10,352 bases of DNA, from contig NZIY01000025.1 in assembly GCA_002691795.1 (NCBI GenBank), positions 23,008 through 33,359 on the forward strand, given 5' to 3'. Positions 1 to 6,499 of this stretch are shown piece after piece. Within the stretch, counting starts at the first letter, position 1. Every line of letters starts with the position of its first letter. The notes under the pieces are model-generated. The model ran no database searches and was not told the DNA's origin. It saw only the letters and a program-made list of their open reading frames with translations. Position numbers and translations under genes: made by a program. The DNA comes from SAR116 cluster bacterium. Lineage in GTDB: Bacteria > Pseudomonadota > Alphaproteobacteria > Puniceispirillales > Marisalimonadaceae.

Positions 1-1479
1 ATTAAAAATTCATTTATTGCTGTTCTAGGCAAAGATGAATATGAAGTTATAAATTCATTAAACCGTCTTAAAAACTCTATTCAATGGGAACAACTTAATA
101 AATTAGCAAATGATGAAATTTTTAACTCAATAGAACAAAATGATAAAGATTCTCTCGTTGTAAAAAGAGGTGGTGAAGCATTCCATGAAACCATTCCTAA
201 AATTAAATCTTTTAGTAATAATAATTACAAAACTTTAACATCAGAGTTTAATAAACCTTATTTAATGCACGGTTCTATTGGGCCATCTGCTTCATGCTCA
301 ATTTATAAAAATGGAAAGTTTATAATTTATTCGCATAGTCAAGCAATTTATGCTTTAAAATCTATTCTATCAAATGCCTTTAATCTTAATGAACAAGATA
401 TAACACTTCACTTTATGCCTGGAGCTGGTTGTTATGGACATAATGGTGCAGATGATGTGACGTATGAGGTGGCATTACTTTCTAAAGAATTTGAAAATAA
501 ATATATATTATTAAAGTGGACGAGAGAGGATGAAAATTGTTGGGAGCCTTATGGTAGTGCTTCTAAAAATAAGTTAACTGCTACTTTGGACAAAAATAAT
601 AAGGTCATATACTGGTCCAATGAAGCTTATTCAGATACTTATTTAACTAGACCTATGGTTAATAAATTAGAAAATTTTGTATCTTACAGGTTTTTGAATA
701 ATGATTTTAAAAAATATAAAGCCTCACCTCGAACTGGAGCTCATATGGGGATACACAGAAATTTAGACCCTATCTATAATTTCAAAGAAACAAGGTTAGT
801 CAAAAATCTAGTTCATAATTTACCATTAAGAACATCAGCACTTAGGACATTAGGTGCTTTCGCAAATACTGCAGCAACTGAAACATTTATGGATGATCTT
901 TGTATTGAGTCAAATATTGACCCATTTGAATTTAGGATTAATCATCTTGACGATAATAGAGCGATAGATTTATTAAATGATTTAAAAATTCAAATGAAAA
1001 AAGATAAATCATTGGAAAATAGCCATAGAGGTATTGCCTTTTCTCGATATAAAAACTCAGCATCTTATTGCGCTGTTGGTGTAGAGTTAATTGTTTCTGA
1101 TAATATTGAAATTGAACTTAAACGAGCATGGATAAGTGTAGACGCAGGTGAAATAGCTTTTAAGGAAGGGATAGAAGCTCAAGTAGAGGGTGGGTTCATT
1201 CAAGCTGCTAGTTGGTCTCTTTATGAACAGGTCTATTTTGATAATAATGAAATTTTGTCCAAAGATTGGGATGGATATAAAATTATTGAGTTTGATAACA
1301 TTCCTTTAATAACAACATCTGTAATTAATAGAGTAGGGGAACCTTATCTTGGCGTTGGTGAAGCAGTTGCAGGTCCAACTGGTGCATCAATTTCTAATGC
1401 ACTTAAAAGAGCTTTTGGTGAAAGGTTACAGACTATGCCTTTCAGTCAAGAAAACATAAAAAAACAACTTCTAGAGTAA
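1..1479 (+). CDS. Xanthine dehydrogenase-family molybdopterin-binding large subunit (5' partial)
   Basis: The frame is open from base 1, so the Met codon at 265 is internal and the gene starts left of the window. 492 residues are visible; family large subunits are usually 700-780, so roughly 200-300 N-terminal residues are missing. Seen motifs (numbered from base 1): a Pro-Tyr-Leu-Met-His segment leading into GSIGPS near residues 86-94, the MoCo-binding GAGCYGHNGADD at 141-152, KWTREDE at 172-178, LPLRTSALRTLGA at 274-286, and GVGEAVAGPTGAS near 451-463, where Glu454 is the expected catalytic base beside the Mo centre. By family knowledge these enzymes hydroxylate N-heterocycles or aldehydes with water as oxygen donor and pass electrons to a 2Fe-2S subunit, here probably encoded upstream and out of view. 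The GHNGADD form resembles the nicotinate/isoquinoline dehydrogenase-like branch rather than classical xanthine dehydrogenase. It is first of a plus-strand run with the dehydrogenases at 1512 and 2647. The substrate is unknown. Confidence 0.93.
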   Translation: MKNSFIAVLGKDEYEVINSLNRLKNSIQWEQLNKLANDEIFNSIEQNDKDSLVVKRGGEAFHETIPKIKSFSNNNYKTLTSEFNKPYLMHGSIGPSASCSIYKNGKFIIYSHSQAIYALKSILSNAFNLNEQDITLHFMPGAGCYGHNGADDVTYEVALLSKEFENKYILLKWTREDENCWEPYGSASKNKLTATLDKNNKVIYWSNEAYSDTYLTRPMVNKLENFVSYRFLNNDFKKYKASPRTGAHMGIHRNLDPIYNFKETRLVKNLVHNLPLRTSALRTLGAFANTAATETFMDDLCIESNIDPFEFRINHLDDNRAIDLLNDLKIQMKKDKSLENSHRGIAFSRYKNSASYCAVGVELIVSDNIEIELKRAWISVDAGEIAFKEGIEAQVEGGFIQAASWSLYEQVYFDNNEILSKDWDGYKIIEFDNIPLITTSVINRVGEPYLGVGEAVAGPTGASISNALKRAFGERLQTMPFSQENIKKQLLE

Positions 1480-1499
1480 AATTTTATATTAATTAAAAA

Positions 1500-1503
1500 G
1501 GAG
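1500..1503 (+). promoter_or_regulatory. Shine-Dalgarno site for the Gfo/Idh/MocA gene
   Basis: AAGGAG (core GGAG at these positions) lies 8 bases before the ATG at 1512. It is one of only a few clear Shine-Dalgarno sequences in the window and fixes the start of the downstream gene. The upstream gene ends 32 bases before that ATG, so the site allows independent translation initiation within the operon. Confidence 0.8.
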
Positions 1504-1511
1504 ATAAGGCC

Positions 1512-2645
1512 ATGTCTAATAAAAAAGAAATAGGTTTAGCGATTGTTGGTTGTGGAACTATAGGTAGAATTAGAGCTATTATGGCAAAAGATTATCCTGG
1601 GATCAGTTGGATTGGTTTATGTGATATTAACGAAGAATTAGGAAAAAAACTCTTACAAGACTGTAAGGCTGATTACTTTACAACTGATTACAATGAACTA
1701 GTAAAGAGATCAGAGGTTAATGCTGTTATTATTGCTACAGACGAAAATCATCATTTTGGTCCTATTATGGCTTCGTTGGAAAATGAAAGTTCTTTATTTA
1801 TAGAAAAACCTCTTGCAACTGATTTAGTTGAAAGTAGGGATGTTTTAAATAAAATAAAGTCAACTAATGTTGATGCAGTTTTAGGATATACTCAAAGATT
1901 TAGAAGAAGGTTTTTAGCAGTAAAACAAAAGTTAATGGATGAAAATATTGGTCATGTTACATCTGTTGTAACAAGAGCGTTTATGAATAGCATGGTTCCA
2001 ATAGCAACTGTACGAAGAACAAATGAAAGAAAAAACCTTACACCTATGGTTGTGTCTGGAACACATAGCCTTGATATGTCATTTTGGCTTATGGAAGGGA
2101 AATATCCAAGATCGGTTTTTGCGCAATCAGTAGATAAAAAATTAAAAAGTCATGGTACAAAAGATTCTACTTTTGGCATTTTTACAATGGATGACGATAC
2201 AATTTTTAGTATGAACATTAGTTGGGCTCTACCAACGGTTTGGCCTGGTTCAGTATATGGATTAGAAATTGGTATAGTTGGAACAGAAGGGGTTATTGAT
2301 ATAGAAGACACCCATAGAGACTTAGTTCTTGCTAGCGAAAAACCCCAAGGTCATGGATATAACCCTTCTGGCTTTAACCCTTCTGACATTAGACATGTTG
2401 ACTTTTTAACTTCATATCCACCAGGTGATATTTATAATAATCAACTGTGGGGTCCTATGAGAGAAGAAACAAATTCTTGGTTCCAAAGGCTATATGTTGG
2501 TACAGATACACCGCACGCCTCTGCAGAAGATGGACATAAAAATCTTGTTATGACAATGGCAATGGACGCTTCAAGCAAAATAAATAATAAAATCGATATT
2601 ACTGAAGATATTGAAAATGAAATATTAAAAATTCAAAATTCATAA
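1512..2645 (+). CDS. Gfo/Idh/MocA family NAD(P)-dependent oxidoreductase
   Basis: A 377-residue protein of typical length for the family. The N-terminal Rossmann domain shows AIVGCGTIG (Gly13, Gly15, Gly18) with an acidic residue ending strand 2 (CDIN, Asp38), which favours NAD. The family signature EKP is at 98-100, with the likely catalytic Lys99. In the C-terminal domain GTHSLDMSFWL carries His185 and Asp188, matching the conserved Asp/His pair of inositol dehydrogenase-like members. Family enzymes oxidise or reduce hydroxyl groups of sugars, inositols and related polyols in the cytoplasm; the substrate here is not identifiable. It follows the molybdenum hydroxylase gene by 32 bases and precedes a zinc alcohol dehydrogenase by one base, so the three are very likely co-transcribed and may act on successive intermediates. 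The start is supported by a strong ribosome binding site. Confidence 0.93.
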   Translation: MSNKKEIGLAIVGCGTIGRIRAIMAKDYPGISWIGLCDINEELGKKLLQDCKADYFTTDYNELVKRSEVNAVIIATDENHHFGPIMASLENESSLFIEKPLATDLVESRDVLNKIKSTNVDAVLGYTQRFRRRFLAVKQKLMDENIGHVTSVVTRAFMNSMVPIATVRRTNERKNLTPMVVSGTHSLDMSFWLMEGKYPRSVFAQSVDKKLKSHGTKDSTFGIFTMDDDTIFSMNISWALPTVWPGSVYGLEIGIVGTEGVIDIEDTHRDLVLASEKPQGHGYNPSGFNPSDIRHVDFLTSYPPGDIYNNQLWGPMREETNSWFQRLYVGTDTPHASAEDGHKNLVMTMAMDASSKINNKIDITEDIENEILKIQNS

Positions 2646-2646
2646 T

Positions 2647-3675
2647 ATGAAAGCATTACTTTTAAATGGCCCAGGTAAACCTTTCTCAATAGAAACAATT
2701 GAAGATCCAACCCCAGAAAAAGGTTATGCAGTTGCTAAAGTACTGGCATGTGGCTCTGGTTTGACAATTCAGCATGTTAAAGCAGGTAGAATAATTGTTG
2801 ATTATCCAAGAATAATAGGCCATGAGATTATTGGTGAAATTGTTGAAATAAATGGAGAATCTGGTGATTTAGTTATCGGGTCTCCAGTAACAGCTTTTTT
2901 TTATTTAACTTGCGGGCATTGTAGATGGTGCAATATTGATCGTGAAACTTTGTGTGATAATTTTAAAGGTTATATTGGAAGAGAAATAGATGGAGGTTAT
3001 TCTGAGTTTATAAAACTTCCTATTGAAAATTTCATTAAAATACCACAAGCAATTGATTATAAAAATAATCTTTTAGAGACTGCAGTAGTATGTGATGCTG
3101 TAGCAACTCCTCTCAAAGTTATAAAAAAAGCACGAATAAATTCATTTGATAAAGTTGGTGTTATTGGAGCAGGTGGAGGTCTAGGAATACATATGCTTAA
3201 AATGCTCAATTTAAATAATATATCCTCTATTGGAATTGATACTAAAACAGAAAAATTTGAAGTATGTAATAGAAATGGTGCAGAATTCTCAATTTCACCT
3301 ATGGATAATGATTTGAAAAATAAAATTAATGAGTTTTCAAAAGGTTGTGATTTAGATGTGGTAATTGATTTTGTGTCCAGTAAATCATCACTTGAATTAG
3401 GGGCATCAATTTTAGGAAAGGGTGGTAGATTAGTAACGCTTGGTGGGAGTGGTGAAAATTTTTTGGCAAATTCTTCTGATATGCTTGTTAAAGAGCTTGA
3501 ATTAATTGGGTCTCGTTACTGTACTAAACAAGAATTAAAAGAGAGTTTAGATTTGTTTGCAAGAGGTCTAATTAAACCCTTAGTTTCAATTAAGACAAAT
3601 TTTAATGGAGCTGAAGAACTTCATAATAAAATTGAAATTGGTGAAATAACTGGTAGAGCAGGGATATTAATTTAA
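2647..3675 (+). CDS. Zinc-dependent medium-chain alcohol dehydrogenase
   Basis: A 342-residue MDR-superfamily enzyme of normal length. Catalytic-zinc ligands are visible as Cys35 (ACGSG) and His59-Glu60 (GHE). A structural-zinc lobe follows with Cys89, Cys92, Cys95 and Cys103 in the classic CX2CX2CX7C spacing. The Rossmann motif GAGGGLG is at 174-180. By family knowledge it oxidises a secondary or primary alcohol with NAD(P)+ in the cytosol. Its ATG comes one base after the stop of the Gfo/Idh/MocA gene and has no Shine-Dalgarno, so it probably depends on translational coupling. Its last 9 bases overlap the 3' end of the oppositely oriented cysteine hydrolase gene. The usual polar or His residues after the catalytic Cys (CGxCHxD in many ADHs) are replaced by CGSGLT, so the proton relay may differ. 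Family assignment is firm; substrate unknown. Confidence 0.93.
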   Translation: MKALLLNGPGKPFSIETIEDPTPEKGYAVAKVLACGSGLTIQHVKAGRIIVDYPRIIGHEIIGEIVEINGESGDLVIGSPVTAFFYLTCGHCRWCNIDRETLCDNFKGYIGREIDGGYSEFIKLPIENFIKIPQAIDYKNNLLETAVVCDAVATPLKVIKKARINSFDKVGVIGAGGGLGIHMLKMLNLNNISSIGIDTKTEKFEVCNRNGAEFSISPMDNDLKNKINEFSKGCDLDVVIDFVSSKSSLELGASILGKGGRLVTLGGSGENFLANSSDMLVKELELIGSRYCTKQELKESLDLFARGLIKPLVSIKTNFNGAEELHNKIEIGEITGRAGILI

Positions 3676-4353
3676 TTTATTTAAAATTTCCTCTTTTTTC
3701 ATAACCCAAGCTATTGATTGAGACATAATTTTAAGTGCAACTTCATGTTGTTCATCGCCTCTCATTGATCCTGTACAACATTCAATCACTATTGGGTTAT
3801 ATCCTCTATTACTTGCACCAAATGTTGTTCCATAAACACATGTATCAGTATTAACACCACATATTATTATATTTTTAATATTCAATGTTCTTTTTAAAAG
3901 CATATCTAATTCAGTATCTTGAAAACAATCAAAATTACGTTTGCTTGTTATATGAATATCATTTTCGTCAACAAGTATTTTTGGTAATTCACATGAAATT
4001 GTTCCTTCAACTCTTTCAGGTTTTTTTCTAGCTTTGGCTTGTTTATTTTGAGAAAGTTTATTTTTTTGACTTACGTCTATATATGGACTTATAGAAAAGT
4101 TATATTTTAATTCTTCTTTTTTTCTAACTACATAACAATGAACGATGGGTATATTTAAAATTCTTAATTTATTTAACAAAAAATTTGAATTTTCTAGAAT
4201 TCTATCAATATTTTGATTTGACAAAGGAGATGTACCATTTTTAGTATCAAGATACTCATTCTGCATATCAACAGTTAATAAACATGTCTCTTTTTGCTTA
4301 ATTTTAAGCAATTTATTCATCAAAGATTTATAATTTGTAAAGTCAGCTGTCAT
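3667..4353 (-). CDS. Cysteine hydrolase, isochorismatase-like
   Basis: A 228-residue protein with the complete isochorismatase-superfamily triad: Asp29 in TVDMQNEYL, Lys138 in TSKRNFDCF, and the nucleophile Cys172 in CGVNTDTCVYGT, followed by the usual Gly-Tyr segment (NRGYNP). Members hydrolyse amides such as nicotinamide, N-carbamoylsarcosine, ureidoacrylate or maleamate. In nicotinate degradation, NicF (maleamate amidohydrolase) is of this family, which is notable beside a molybdenum hydroxylase, but the sequence alone does not select a substrate. A Lys/Arg-rich insert (about residues 97-113) precedes the lid region. It is encoded opposite its neighbours: the 3' end overlaps the alcohol dehydrogenase by 9 bases. 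Start uncertain: the ATG at 4353 directly abuts a TATAAT, so Met12 (4320) may be the true start if that is the -10 element. No Shine-Dalgarno precedes either. Confidence 0.9.
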   Translation of the reverse strand: MTADFTNYKSLMNKLLKIKQKETCLLTVDMQNEYLDTKNGTSPLSNQNIDRILENSNFLLNKLRILNIPIVHCYVVRKKEELKYNFSISPYIDVSQKNKLSQNKQAKARKKPERVEGTISCELPKILVDENDIHITSKRNFDCFQDTELDMLLKRTLNIKNIIICGVNTDTCVYGTTFGASNRGYNPIVIECCTGSMRGDEQHEVALKIMSQSIAWVMKKEEILNKLN

Positions 4354-4359
4354 ATTATA
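4354..4359 (-). promoter_or_regulatory. Candidate -10 element abutting the cysteine hydrolase start
   Basis: Read on the minus strand, a perfect TATAAT immediately precedes the ATG at 4353. No good TTGACA lies at the right distance; only an AT-only TTAATT-like hexamer is found at about 17 bases. If used, transcription would begin inside the annotated reading frame, implying a start at Met12 or a leaderless message. In DNA this AT-rich the match could be chance. Confidence 0.3.
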
Positions 4360-4371
4360 GGGTTTATGCTA

Positions 4372-5256
4372 ATGGAAATTAATTTAAATATAAATCATAA
4401 AATTGGAATTCTTGGGCTCGGTGTTCTTGGCTCTGCAATTGCGCAATGTTTTATAGATAAAAAAATCAATATATTTGGTTTTGATATATCAAGCAAATTT
4501 TATAAAAATTTAGATAAAAACTTTATTACCATTTTAGATGATATAAGTAAATTTTATACAAAATGTAATATAGTTATAACTTGTCTACCTAGTGAAGAGA
4601 GTTTGCTAGAAGTCACAAAAAATTTAAATTCTAAAATTTTATTTATTGAAACATCAACTTTACCTTTAGAATGTAAAAAATTAGCTAAAAGTCAGTTGAA
4701 TTTAAAAGATTGTAAAATTGTAGACGCACCTTTATCCGGAAACAGATTGGCAGCTTTAGAAGGAAAGTTGTCCTCATATTTGAGTGGTATGAAAAATGAT
4801 AAGAGTATAGCTTCTAATGTTCTTAACATATTTTGTCATAAAGTGACGGATGTTGGGGATTTTGGAAATGGTATCGTAATGAAACTGATAGGAAATATCC
4901 TAAATTTAGTTCATAATGCAGTTACAGCAGAAGTTTTAACATTAGGAATGAAATCAGGATTAAAGCCTGAAATTATTCATGAAGCTATTAGCGGAACTTT
5001 TTCATCATCTGGTGTTTTTGAAAATAGAGGAAAATTAATGGTTGATCAAGATTTTGAAAAGGAAGGTATGAACTTTTCTACACCACTAAAAGATTCGAAA
5101 TTTATAACTGAACTTTCACGATCAAATTTAGTTGCATTACCAATATATCAGGTAGCACTTCAATATTATTATTCTGCAGTAGCCAATGGACTTGGTGATA
5201 AAGATGCATCTTCTATTATAAGAATATTGGAGAGAAATACAAATTTTAGGAGATAA
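4372..5256 (+). CDS. 3-hydroxyisobutyrate dehydrogenase-like NAD(P)-dependent beta-hydroxyacid dehydrogenase
   Basis: A 294-residue protein from the ATG at 4372, matching the family norm of 290-300. Start choice: the frame is open to 4294, but that would overlap the divergent cysteine hydrolase. ATGs occur at 4366 and 4372, and AGGG at 4359-4362 is spaced 9 bases from the latter, which is preferred. Visible motifs: N-terminal Rossmann GILGLGVLG (about 12-20), substrate-loop DAPLSGN (118-124, normally SGG), GNGIVMKLIGN with catalytic Lys171 and Asn175, and PLKDSKF with Lys240. Domains are NAD-binding_2 then the helical C-terminal domain. By family knowledge it interconverts beta-hydroxyacids and semialdehydes (3-hydroxyisobutyrate, tartronate semialdehyde, 2-hydroxymethylglutarate). 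The Asn replacing the second Gly of the SGG loop and the altered segment after it (EGKLSSYLSG) suggest a non-standard substrate. The spacer to the divergent hydrolase is only 18 bases. Confidence 0.92.
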   Translation: MEINLNINHKIGILGLGVLGSAIAQCFIDKKINIFGFDISSKFYKNLDKNFITILDDISKFYTKCNIVITCLPSEESLLEVTKNLNSKILFIETSTLPLECKKLAKSQLNLKDCKIVDAPLSGNRLAALEGKLSSYLSGMKNDKSIASNVLNIFCHKVTDVGDFGNGIVMKLIGNILNLVHNAVTAEVLTLGMKSGLKPEIIHEAISGTFSSSGVFENRGKLMVDQDFEKEGMNFSTPLKDSKFITELSRSNLVALPIYQVALQYYYSAVANGLGDKDASSIIRILERNTNFRR

Positions 5257-5283
5257 ATAACTCTTAAAAATTTAATAAATTGA

Positions 5284-5299
5284 AAAAATTTGAATTTTT
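5284..5299. repeat. AT-only inverted repeat after the beta-hydroxyacid dehydrogenase gene
   Basis: AAAAATT, a TG spacer and AATTTTT form a 7-bp inverted repeat 27 bases after the stop at 5256, in the 77-base gap before the membrane-protein gene. It ends in T5, so it could act as a weak terminator on the plus strand, but with no G or C in the stem it would be unstable. The two-base centre is also too tight for a full-length stem. Confidence 0.2.
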
Positions 5300-5333
5300 A
5301 CTACTAAAATGTTATTTTTACAAAACATAATTT

Positions 5334-5744
5334 ATGCATTTTGAAAATATGTTTAATAATTCAAGATTAGTACTGACACTTGTGGGATTTATACTTATGT
5401 TACAAAGCATTGGCTTTGTAATTTTTGCAAGTGAAATTACTCTATTAATGTTTCCTTTTGTAGAAAATAATCCAGAAGCTCTTAATCTTGGAGTTAGTCT
5501 AAGATATGCTATGGCTTCAGGTTTGTTTTTTATAGGAATGTTATTATTTCTATGTAGGGGTGTAACAAAGTCTGCAGCACAAAGACTACTATTTTGTTGT
5601 GGGTTAGGATTTATTATTATTTTATTAAGTTTTGTTTATTTAACAATATTTAGGGACGTAAATGTTTCTAAAATAATGTGGATAATTTATATTATTCTTA
5701 CCTTATTAGCTTTTTATGTTTCATCTAGAAAGTTTCAGGAATAA
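5334..5744 (+). CDS. Small four-helix integral membrane protein, unknown function
   Basis: A 136-residue hydrophobic protein with four predicted membrane spans at about residues 11-33, 57-75, 83-105 and 112-130. A short charged N-terminus (MHFENMFNNSR) precedes the first span, and a basic C-terminal tail (SRKFQE) follows the last. A PFVENNPEAL segment between helices 1 and 2 is the longest loop. The size and layout, with a loop after helix 1 and a Gly/Arg-containing second helix, are reminiscent of DUF4345-like small membrane proteins, but I do not recognise it with certainty. No catalytic or metal-binding motif is seen. No Shine-Dalgarno is visible; Met6 (5349) is an alternative start. The gene stands alone on the plus strand, 77 bases after the dehydrogenase, and converges with the small minus-strand gene at 5791. 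Confidence 0.8.
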   Translation: MHFENMFNNSRLVLTLVGFILMLQSIGFVIFASEITLLMFPFVENNPEALNLGVSLRYAMASGLFFIGMLLFLCRGVTKSAAQRLLFCCGLGFIIILLSFVYLTIFRDVNVSKIMWIIYIILTLLAFYVSSRKFQE

Positions 5745-5790
5745 AATCTAACTTATTTTTGTGTATTGAAAAACTGAAATGCTTATAAAT

Positions 5791-6051
5791 CTAACTGTGT
5801 TTTTCTACAGCATAAACTTCATGAGATAGACCAAGGTTATTTTCCATTTCTTTAAAATTATCTGAATTCATAAACTCTTGTACTAATTCAGGGTTAAATA
5901 CCTCTGTAAAAATCATTGCTGTATTTTCATCAACTTTTCCAACAACAGTATTTCTCATCATTTTAGATTGTACTTCTGAATCCTCATCAAATTTAAGTTT
6001 CCAATCGTCATAATTAACTTTAGTCATTTTTACTATAATAAGTGTATTCAT
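5791..6051 (-). CDS. Small soluble protein, probable dimeric alpha-beta barrel (DUF3764/ABM-like)
   Basis: An 86-residue protein without membrane segments or cysteines. The beta-strand start (NTLIIVKMTKV), a helix containing DDWKLKFDEDSEVQ, a strand-turn (NTVVGKVDENTAMIFTEVF) and a second helix (PELVQEFMNSDNFKEMENN) give the beta-alpha-beta-beta-alpha-beta order of ferredoxin-like dimeric alpha-beta barrel proteins. The W-x-x-x-F-D stretch followed by a D-E/D-x-V strand recalls DUF3764-type proteins. This is pattern recall, not a search result. No function is known. It starts 11 bases after the stop of the upstream small gene, with its own AGGA site, so the two are almost certainly one operon. 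The final histidine (EKHS) and the lack of obvious catalytic residues leave binding or sensing as possibilities. Confidence 0.82.
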   Translation of the reverse strand: MNTLIIVKMTKVNYDDWKLKFDEDSEVQSKMMRNTVVGKVDENTAMIFTEVFNPELVQEFMNSDNFKEMENNLGLSHEVYAVEKHS

Positions 6052-6057
6052 ATTAAA

Positions 6058-6061
6058 TCCT
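6058..6061 (-). promoter_or_regulatory. Shine-Dalgarno site for the 86-residue gene
   Basis: AGGA on the minus strand, 6 bases before the ATG at 6051. It lies within the 11-base gap after the preceding gene's stop codon and supports both the start choice and operon translation. Confidence 0.6.
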
Positions 6062-6062
6062 A

Positions 6063-6344
6063 TTAATCAGAAACATTCATAATATTTGGCATTTCTTTTA
6101 TTTTATTCTCAAACATATCTGCCATATCTCCTAATGTTTCAATAATAGCTTCTGGTGAATTAGCTTTCCACCAACAATACATAACCATATCGTTTTTCTC
6201 ATTATTCCAATTGATTTGAAAACTTGCATTATCATTTTTCATGTTAGCCCTAATATCGTCTTCAGTCATTGATGCTGACATTTCAAAATATTTATCTCTT
6301 ATCTCTTCGGTCTTAAATCTGTGTTCAACCATATAATCTTTCAT
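6063..6344 (-). CDS. Small soluble protein, probable ferredoxin-like fold (DUF4242-like), unknown function
   Basis: A 93-residue protein starting MKDYMVEHRF. The start at the ATG 6344-6342 is chosen over an in-frame TTG 12 bases further out because a GGAG Shine-Dalgarno sits 6 bases before the ATG and overlaps that TTG. Seen features: a beta-strand (YMVEHRF), a helix (KTEEIRDKYFEMSASM), a central strand pair (SFQINWNN and MVMYCWWKA), and a helix beginning SPEAIIETLGDMADMF. The last two have the C/Y-x-A-x-x-P-E-A layout of DUF4242-type ferredoxin-like proteins. This is a resemblance, not a proven match. A single Cys lies in the Trp-rich CWWKA segment. It is co-directional and coupled with the 86-residue gene downstream, and lies 155 bases after the ion-channel gene on the same strand. 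Function unknown. Confidence 0.83.
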   Translation of the reverse strand: MKDYMVEHRFKTEEIRDKYFEMSASMTEDDIRANMKNDNASFQINWNNEKNDMVMYCWWKANSPEAIIETLGDMADMFENKIKEMPNIMNVSD

Positions 6345-6350
6345 TTTATT

Positions 6351-6354
6351 CTCC
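6351..6354 (-). promoter_or_regulatory. Shine-Dalgarno site deciding the start of the 93-residue gene
   Basis: GGAG on the minus strand with a 6-base spacer to the ATG at 6344. It overlaps the in-frame TTG at 6356-6354, which therefore is part of the ribosome binding site and not the start codon. Confidence 0.75.
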
Positions 6355-6382
6355 AATTTTTATAAAATACTATCACATAATT

Positions 6383-6400
6383 AATACCTAATGCGGTATT
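6383..6400. repeat. Inverted repeat upstream of the small-protein operon
   Basis: AATACC, six bases (TAATGC), then GGTATT: a perfect 6-bp inverted repeat in the 155-base gap between the channel gene and the small-protein operon. It lies about 40-55 bases before the operon's start codon, so it could be an operator. On the plus strand it is followed by T4, giving a weak terminator look, but no plus-strand gene ends nearby. The gap also holds AATCAA-GT-TTGATT at 6451-6464 and a 12-bp perfect AT palindrome at 6475-6486 just beyond the channel stop codon, which might end that transcript. All are short. Confidence 0.3.
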
Positions 6401-6499
6401 TTTTGTTTAATTAAATATATTAATCTAAATAACGTATATTATTTAAGCATAATCAAGTTTGATTTAATTATACCTTATAATTATAATAGGATAATAAAC

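Noticed and set aside
265..267. ATG as the start of the molybdenum hydroxylase
   Set aside because: The same frame is open back to base 1 and the upstream residues, including the PYLMHGSIGPS context, belong to the family domain.
4294..4371. Longer N-terminus for the beta-hydroxyacid dehydrogenase
   Set aside because: It would overlap the divergent hydrolase gene, adds residues before the Rossmann strand that the family lacks, and has no ribosome binding site, while AGGG is well placed for the ATG at 4372.
5744..5796. Direct repeat AAATCTAACT at 5744-5753 and 5787-5796
   Set aside because: Ten bases of mostly A and T, partly inside stop codons, in very AT-rich DNA; no flanking structure suggests a mobile element or attachment site.
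6345..6356. TTG start for the 93-residue gene
   Set aside because: The TTG is part of the TTGGAG ribosome binding site for the ATG at 6344.
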